From: Methanomassiliicoccaceae archaeon UBA328
GTDB lineage: Archaea > Thermoplasmatota > Thermoplasmata > Methanomassiliicoccales > Methanomethylophilaceae
Length of the DNA stretch: 45,325 nt
Reading direction: 5' to 3'
NCBI GenBank assembly: GCA_002506905.1
Contig: DAYM01000012.1
Location: 13,236 to 58,560, forward strand
Shown here: piece after piece, positions 40,563-45,325 of the stretch
How the letters are laid out: the number at the start of each line of letters is the position of its first letter
Numbering within the stretch: the stretch's first letter is position 1
Notes under the pieces: generated by a model
What the model saw: the letters and a program-made list of their open reading frames with translations, nothing else
The model's database searches: none
Told to the model about the DNA's origin: nothing
Position numbers and translations under genes: made by a program

Positions 40563-42209
40563 TCATGCGCCCGGACGTCTCTTCACGAAGAACACAGCCG
40601 CAGCTGCGACAGCCAGGACAACGATCGCCGCAACAACGATCAGGACGGTGTTGGAACTTCCGGAACCGCTGTTATCGTCCTTTTCATCCTCGTCATCGTC
40701 ATCCGTATCCGCAGATGCACCGCTCGTAGGATCGTCTGCATCGGTAAGATCGATGTCATAATGGCTGACAAAGGTGTTCATATACGAACTCAGGATGTAG
40801 GACTCGATATCGTTTGCATTGCCGGTGTTATCGGTAGCGGAATACGTTCCCGTTACGGTGGATGGTATAATCGCTGGTACCGCTGACAGTCTTGGTGCTG
40901 CTCTTGATGGTCACCGTGTTGCCGGCCTCATCTACGATCTTGCTGCCACTTGCGGCATAGAGGTTAAGAACGGTACTGTTGCCGTTGACGATCCACTCGG
41001 AAGTAGAATCGAGGGCGATAGTAATACCTGTACCGGAGGCCGATGAGGTGTATGCATCCGAGTCGTATGTCGTGTAACCGGTCCACGTGCTGTTATCTGT
41101 GACGTAGAGCGTCAGGGTACTGATGTTATCGCAATAGAGTCCGCCTTCTATGGTCTCCTCGATGAAGGTGACCTCGGTGTTTCCTCCGTTGCTGCCTGAC
41201 GAACCCCATCCCGCAGATGAACTGTTGCCTGCGGAGTAGATCAGATAACACTTGTCGGTGTCAAAGGTCACAGTCGTCTTCTCGAGGGTGATCGTTGCAT
41301 CGGTGTTGGTGATGTAGAAGAACGATCCGGTGGACAGATTGGGTGCCTTCAGCGTACTGTTGCATACCTGCATGTCGGCTGTACCTTCGGAAGAATCTCC
41401 GGAAGTACTCTGATAGAGGATGACAGCATTGGCAACGGGATCGTTGGTCGCAGTGGATAATGTGGAAGAAAGATCGCTGTTCGAGATCTTGACATAGTTA
41501 AGACCTTCCATTCCCACGATCTGGGTTCCTTCACCGGAAGCATTTACGACCTCAATAGTACCCGTCGAATAGATCAGGGGAGAACCCTGGCCCGCAGTCG
41601 ACAGGGTTGCGTTCGCTGCGTGAATGTAACCTCCGCCGGTATCGTTTGCCAAAGCGGCGCAGTGTGCTCCGGTCGTCTTTATATTAATGTCATAGATGAT
41701 GGCGTATCCGCCGTCTACGGTGTAGACACCTCTGGATGAATTCTCTGTACTGGAGAATTCTATTCCGTACAGGTACAGGATACCGCCGTCATAGGCGAAG
41801 AGTCCGTTTCCGCCCTCTGCCGCAGATGACAGGTCTGAATCGCTGAGATAGATGACCACATCGCCGGCGGCGAGGACCACTGCATTCGTATCCGTCTTAT
41901 CATCGGTGTCTGTTGTGTCCCCGGTCTTTGTCAGGGTCATGCCGGACATGGTAAGGATAGATGAGTTGTTGGAAAGTACGACGATCTGATCGGATGTTGT
42001 CGAGGAAAGCGAACTGGTTCCCGAATAGGTCGCCTCAGAACCGTCTGTTACGGAGTAGACGCACTGTACGACGTGGAAGTGCTCCCGCCGTCGCCTCCGC
42101 CACTTCCTCCGCCGTCGGGCGGGGATGGGGGTTCAGCAGAAGCAAACGGCACTGCTATCATCATCGCGACGATCGCGATCGCAAATACCGAGATGTACTT
42201 GAAAGTCAT
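40563..42209 (-). pseudogene. Beta-helix surface protein (adhesin-like), two compensating frameshifts
   Basis: A cell-surface protein in three pieces. Piece 1 (42209-42048) has a signal peptide (MTFKYISVFAIAIVAMMI, cleavage near FASA), a Gly/Pro-rich linker and stop TAA. Piece 2 (about 42100-40828) is a parallel beta-helix of about 370 residues with repeated VxLxxSDLSS-type turns, like gut-microbe carbohydrate-binding/adhesin domains. Piece 3 (40860-40563) has an acidic Asp/Glu stretch and a C-terminal helix (NTVLIVVAAIVVLAVAAAAVFF) with KRRPGA. Piece 2 is in a different frame from pieces 1 and 3. One base lost near 42050-42100 and one gained at the GG pair 40860-40861 would restore one frame of about 548 residues. 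It may be an inactive gene, phase variation or sequencing errors. Confidence 0.75.
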
Positions 42210-42229
42210 GGGAAAGTAATCCAGTTATG

Positions 42230-42294
42230 TTGTATTTACAGGATTCCATGACTTGCCGATGATCCTGTGGCAGGAAATCCGTAATGCAATACAA
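42230..42294. repeat. Long imperfect hairpin between the adhesin and cbiK
   Basis: TTGTAT-TTAC-GGATT-CTTGCC (42230-42257) pairs with GGCAGG-AATCC-GTAA-ATACAA (42269-42294), giving 21 pairs with small bulges (including one G-U) and an 11-nt loop. It fills most of the 107 bp between the divergent adhesin and cbiK genes, so it would lie in the 5' leader of one of them. No known riboswitch motif is recognised. The left arm also supplies a TATA-like element (tgtaaataca, minus strand) for the adhesin gene. Confidence 0.5.
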
Positions 42295-42316
42295 GATTAG
42301 TTAGCCTTATCTATTG

Positions 42317-43150
42317 ATGCACCGATATCTTGCCGATATTGACGTGGCAAGGGAAAAAAAAGCAATATTGGTTGTCAGCTTCGGTACAAGTTACAACGAG
42401 AACCGTGCCAAGACCATAGGGGCCATCGAGAATGCCATCGCCAAAGAATTCCCTGATTGGGAGGTCAGACGCGCATTCACCAGCAAGATGATAATCAAGA
42501 AGCTTGAGAAGCGTGACGGCGAGATAATAGACTATGTCGACGAAGCCCTCGGCAGACTTATTGCAGACGGATTCAAGACAGTGGTGGTCCAGCCTACACA
42601 TATCATGAACGGCCAGGAACACGAGGACATTATGCATGTTGTCTATACATACACCGACAATTTCGATAAGATCGTCATGGGAAGGCCTTTGCTTTCAACA
42701 GAAAAGGACTACGAGATCGCGGTCAAGGCCATCGAAAAGACGATCGTCAAAGAAGCGGAAAAAATGTCACAGGAAAAGACCGCCATCGTCCTTATGGGTC
42801 ACGGAACCGGACATTATGCCAATTCCGCCTATTGCGAACTGCAGATGAAATTGCTTCTGATGGGCTTCCCGAATATCTTCATGACAACTGTAGAAGGATT
42901 CCCATCGTTCGAAGATACGCTGCTCCTGATGGACAGCCGCGGTTACAAGAACGTTATTCTGTCACCGTTCATGCTCGTCGCGGGAGACCATGCGAACAAC
43001 GACATGGCCGGAGACGACGAGGATTCGCTCAGATCGGTTATGGCAAAACACGGATACACTCCGTTCTGCATCGTAAAGGGACTGGGAGAATATCCGGAGT
43101 TCGAAAAGATCTTTGTGGCTCACGTAAAGGATGTCATAAAGAACCTCTGA
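42317..43150 (+). CDS. cbiK: Sirohydrochlorin cobaltochelatase CbiK
   Basis: A 277-residue class II chelatase that inserts cobalt into sirohydrochlorin in anaerobic cobalamin (and methanogen corrinoid) synthesis. AILVVSFGTSYNENRAKTIGAIE is the usual start of the fold, IVLMGHGTGHYANSAYCELQ carries the metal-binding His, and LVAGDHANNDMAGDDEDS carries the second. Length and motifs are those of CbiK. The ATG at 42317 is used; an in-frame TTG at 42314 and a GTG further in are alternatives, and the conserved fold begins about 15 residues after the start. Methyl-dependent methanogens need corrinoids for their methyltransferases. Confidence 0.94.
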   Translation: MHRYLADIDVAREKKAILVVSFGTSYNENRAKTIGAIENAIAKEFPDWEVRRAFTSKMIIKKLEKRDGEIIDYVDEALGRLIADGFKTVVVQPTHIMNGQEHEDIMHVVYTYTDNFDKIVMGRPLLSTEKDYEIAVKAIEKTIVKEAEKMSQEKTAIVLMGHGTGHYANSAYCELQMKLLLMGFPNIFMTTVEGFPSFEDTLLLMDSRGYKNVILSPFMLVAGDHANNDMAGDDEDSLRSVMAKHGYTPFCIVKGLGEYPEFEKIFVAHVKDVIKNL

Positions 43151-43166
43151 ACTCCGTTTAAACCCC

Positions 43167-44624
43167 TTACTTCTTTTCCACGAAGGTTACCGATTGATTG
43201 ATGCCGAGCAGCTCTTCCAGACCCGCTTCTATCATTCCGGTGTAGAAACTTTCCACATGCTTGGGTTCCACATAGCCGACACATTCACCGGACAGCGCAA
43301 GTCTCAACGGTATGTATGAGACCACATCCACATTGAAGTGATGGTCCGGACTGACATCGGTGGCCAGACCTATGAAGTCCTGGGGTTCGATGCCTTTGTT
43401 GCTGTCGACAAGGGCCTTGGCGAAGTCTCTGCCCGCCTTGTAAAGGAGCCCGCCGGAATCGACACCCGTCATTCTGAATGCATAATTGATGTACTTGAAG
43501 ATGTTCTTCGAATAATCCTCGGGATTGACCGCATTCTCCTTCATCAGCTTCTCGATGTTCCTACCGATCTCGGGAGTCTTCTTGCAGGGGGTCAGCAAAG
43601 GCACCGACACCAATCTGTAACGCATATACTTGGTGCCGCGCTCATCATTGGCCTGTATGGCGCCGATCTCAAGCAGCTTGGCGAGATTGACATGGACCGT
43701 GACCGCAGGAATATCGAGAACATTGGAAAGCTGCTTCAATGACAGCATCTTTTTGTTCAGAGCTTCCAATATCTGAATTTGGGTATGGTTGCCGAAAAGT
43801 ATCGATCTTCCGTTGACCAGATACACCGAATACTCCCAATCATCCCTGCCGGCGGAGCGTGATAAGATAGGGATCATTCCTTCCGTATATCCGGGGATCT
43901 TATTGAGACGTATGCAGGAACGGCCGTCTTCTTCCCATCCCTCGGAAACGTAATGTCTCGCATTGAGAATGGGATATACCAGCATCCTGATGGCTCCGAT
44001 CAGCATGATATTGAATACCTGTGCTTCGGGCTTGATATGGTCTTCGGTCTTCTGCATGATGACAATGGAATCATCGTCGATGACCAGTTCCGTAGGGATC
44101 GGCGAATAGGACCTGACGATCTCTTCGATCAAAGCGTAGATATCGTCGGCGGACGTCTTTGCGTGTTTGTCCAGCATTGCCTGTGCAGCAAGCATTCCGA
44201 ATCTTTCGATCAAAGGATTCATGTTCAGACCCATACTGAGAGGCACATAACCGATCAGGTATAGTGTTGAACCTACCATCTTGGGGTCTTTGATGATGTC
44301 CCTTATGATCTTCATCCCCATCTTCTCTGCGTTGCTGTCGATCTCCACAGATCTGGCAATAACTATGCATGATTTGTAATAAATGACCCTGCGCCTGTCC
44401 ACCTCATCGTTGTAAGATGATATGAGCGACAGTCTCTAGAGTTTCATCATATTCGACTGTATCGAGGACTTTGACAGGCCGAGCTTATCGGCGATCTCCG
44501 AAACAGTCAATTTTGAACTGTCCAATAGATCCATTATTGTAATGCTGACGGGATTGGTCAGGAATCTTACTCCCTTATCTGTCCCGCATATCACATATGT
44601 GTCGCTGTACTCGATATCTGCCAT
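43167..44624 (-). CDS. Two-winged-helix transcriptional regulator with in-frame TAG (putative pyrrolysine 63)
   Basis: A 485-residue protein if the TAG at 44438-44436 is decoded. Residues 1-62 are an ArsR-like helix-turn-helix (NPVSITIMDLLDSSKLTVSEIADKLGLSKSSIQSNMMKL). The TAG follows, then RLSLISSYNDEVDRRRVIYY, the wing of the same domain, in the same frame. A second winged helix near residues 280-340 (LSLKQLSNVLDIPAVTVHVNLAKLLEIGAI) has Leu at the position aligned with the TAG. The rest is a helical ligand-binding or dimerisation region with a conserved C-terminus. The final stop is TAA. Stopping at TAG would leave a 62-residue half-domain. The start ATG at 44624 lies about 24 bp after a TATA-like element, and an inverted repeat overlaps the promoter. 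A broken gene is the alternative. Confidence 0.8.
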
Positions 44625-44646
44625 TTTAATCAGCCCTTAATCGCTT

Positions 44647-44674
44647 TTAGAACGCACATTAATGATTGTTCTAA
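44647..44674. promoter_or_regulatory. Inverted repeat at the regulator promoter
   Basis: TTAGAAC (44647-44653), 14-bp spacer, GTTCTAA (44668-44674) is a perfect 7-bp inverted repeat overlapping the TATA-like element (ttctaaaag, minus strand) of the two-winged-helix gene. The position fits autoregulation. Confidence 0.5.
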
Positions 44675-44786
44675 TATATGATAAACGTCATTTTGTACCT
44701 GAGCTCGACAGGACCTGATGTAAAATAGGTATCGATACTGAATACTGGACGTAAGATAGAAATGCCCTGAGTGAATCAGTTCAGTT

Positions 44787-45325
44787 GTGACGCAAAAACA
44801 TTTTCGGCTCAGGACATTTGTCCTAGAGCCGAACAACAATAAATCAGTACCGATTGGAACCATCGCCTGCGTAAGGGAATATTTGACGAAATTGGGCTTT
44901 GATGAGGTTTTCGGGAATGCCAAGAGAAAGGGGCATTCGCTCTTTCCGTTGGTATGTGCGATTATATCCTACCGGTTAACGGAGAACTTCTCCGTAGAGG
45001 GATGCGGAAGATGGTTGGAATCCTCGGAAGTTAGGAACGAATTGGGCATCCGCGGGAAAGTAAGTCACCGCGCCATCAACCGCGCTGTTGAACGCGCAGG
45101 CGAGATCATGCCTGAGGTGCTTACGCATTTACGGAAGGCGTTATTCTCGATGTATGATCTGGAGCATACGGACGTGAACATCGATACCACGTCCGTCGCC
45201 GTGTACGGCAAAGGCACCGGGTTGTACGATTTCGGCTATTCTAGGGATAGACGTTCTGATCTTAGACAGGTGAACTTCGGTGCCGTGGAGTTGAGGGATC
45301 CAATCAACATCCCACTCCATTTATC
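44787..45325 (+). mobile_element. Insertion-sequence transposase, 5' part (IS4/IS1634-like DDE type)
   Basis: An open frame from a GTG at 44787 (or nearby) to the window edge, 179 codons seen. It reads MTQKHFRLRTFVLEPNNNK, then SVPIGTIACVREYLTKLGFDEVFG and, further on, HTDVNIDTTSVAVYGKGTGLYDFGYSRDRRSDLRQVNFG. The NIDTTS segment supplies the first catalytic Asp of a DDE transposase, and the GYSRDRRSDLRQ stretch is typical of IS1634-like enzymes. The element is cut by the window end, so its right terminus, target duplication and completeness are unknown. No left terminal inverted repeat can be defined. Confidence 0.8.

Noticed and set aside
40203..40566. Two minus-strand frames across tRNA-Ala
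   Set aside because: They overlap the clear tRNA and contain its sequence translated; they are shadows.
40828..40870. Explaining the adhesin break by TAG readthrough
   Set aside because: The stop codon is TAA and the next piece is in another frame, so amber decoding cannot join them.
42299..42316. An in-frame TAG just upstream of the cbiK start as a third pyrrolysine site
   Set aside because: The sequence before it is the hairpin region and shows no similarity to CbiK, and the protein is complete from 42317.
1..45325. CRISPR array or a defence island
   Set aside because: No regularly spaced repeats and no Cas, restriction or toxin-antitoxin genes are visible.

Overview
The window is a continuous stretch of an archaeal chromosome, most likely from a host-associated member of the Methanomassiliicoccales (Thermoplasmatota methanogens). 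Archaeal markers include RfcL, ribosomal proteins S19e, L31e and L39e, a PDCD5-like protein, aIF6, TYW1, TrmY, HMG-CoA reductase, an archaeal SRP RNA with SRP54, and TATA boxes about 25 bp upstream of leaderless starts. Methanogen markers are a protein resembling methanogenesis marker 2, an MptE-like methanopterin enzyme and a CbiK cobaltochelatase. The pattern of stop codons supports the order assignment. None of the roughly fifty complete genes ends in TAG. The only two TAG codons that interrupt recognisable genes are in frame with the rest of the same protein, as expected where amber is read as pyrrolysine.

Layout. 1-5.7 kb: the end of an InlB-repeat surface protein, a nitroreductase, SfsA, an HprK-like/two-helix membrane pair, and an HxlR regulator divergent from flavoproteins. 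5.7-11.2 kb: TYW1, RfcL, a zinc-ribbon membrane protein, an ABC ATPase, and a sodium:solute symporter with a 42-residue partner. 11.3-17.8 kb: the SRP RNA, an AIR-synthase-like protein, a winged-helix protein, a candidate structured RNA, a site-2 protease with an internal TAG, the MptE-like/DUF373 pair and an MBL-fold hydrolase. 17.8-20 kb: a compact ribosomal cluster (S19e, PDCD5, L39e, L31e, aIF6), followed by a second candidate RNA hairpin. 20-24.3 kb: an oxidative-stress group (rubrerythrin, peroxiredoxin, a cysteine-rich ArsR regulator) with TPR and membrane proteins. 24.4-34.2 kb: HMG-CoA reductase, PheT, a Bcp-type peroxiredoxin, an EtfAB/GlcD-type dehydrogenase operon, a CoaD-NTPase fusion, TrmY and SRP54. 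34.4-40.4 kb: the CopA/CopZ copper operon with a palindromic operator, a coiled-coil protein, PurB, a PPOX-fold flavoprotein and tRNA-Ala(CGC). 40.5-45.3 kb: a frameshifted beta-helix adhesin, CbiK, a two-winged-helix regulator with an internal TAG, and the start of an IS transposase that runs off the window.

The most notable result is the pair of putative pyrrolysine genes outside methylamine metabolism. In the site-2 protease the TAG lies between the HExxH zinc site and the NxxPxxPxDG motif, so amber decoding would decide whether an active protease is made. In the regulator the TAG is inside the first winged helix, so decoding would decide whether the DNA-binding domain is completed and joined to the rest of the protein. 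No pyl biosynthesis gene or tRNA-Pyl lies in the window, so decoding is inferred from reading frame, domain continuity and stop-codon use.
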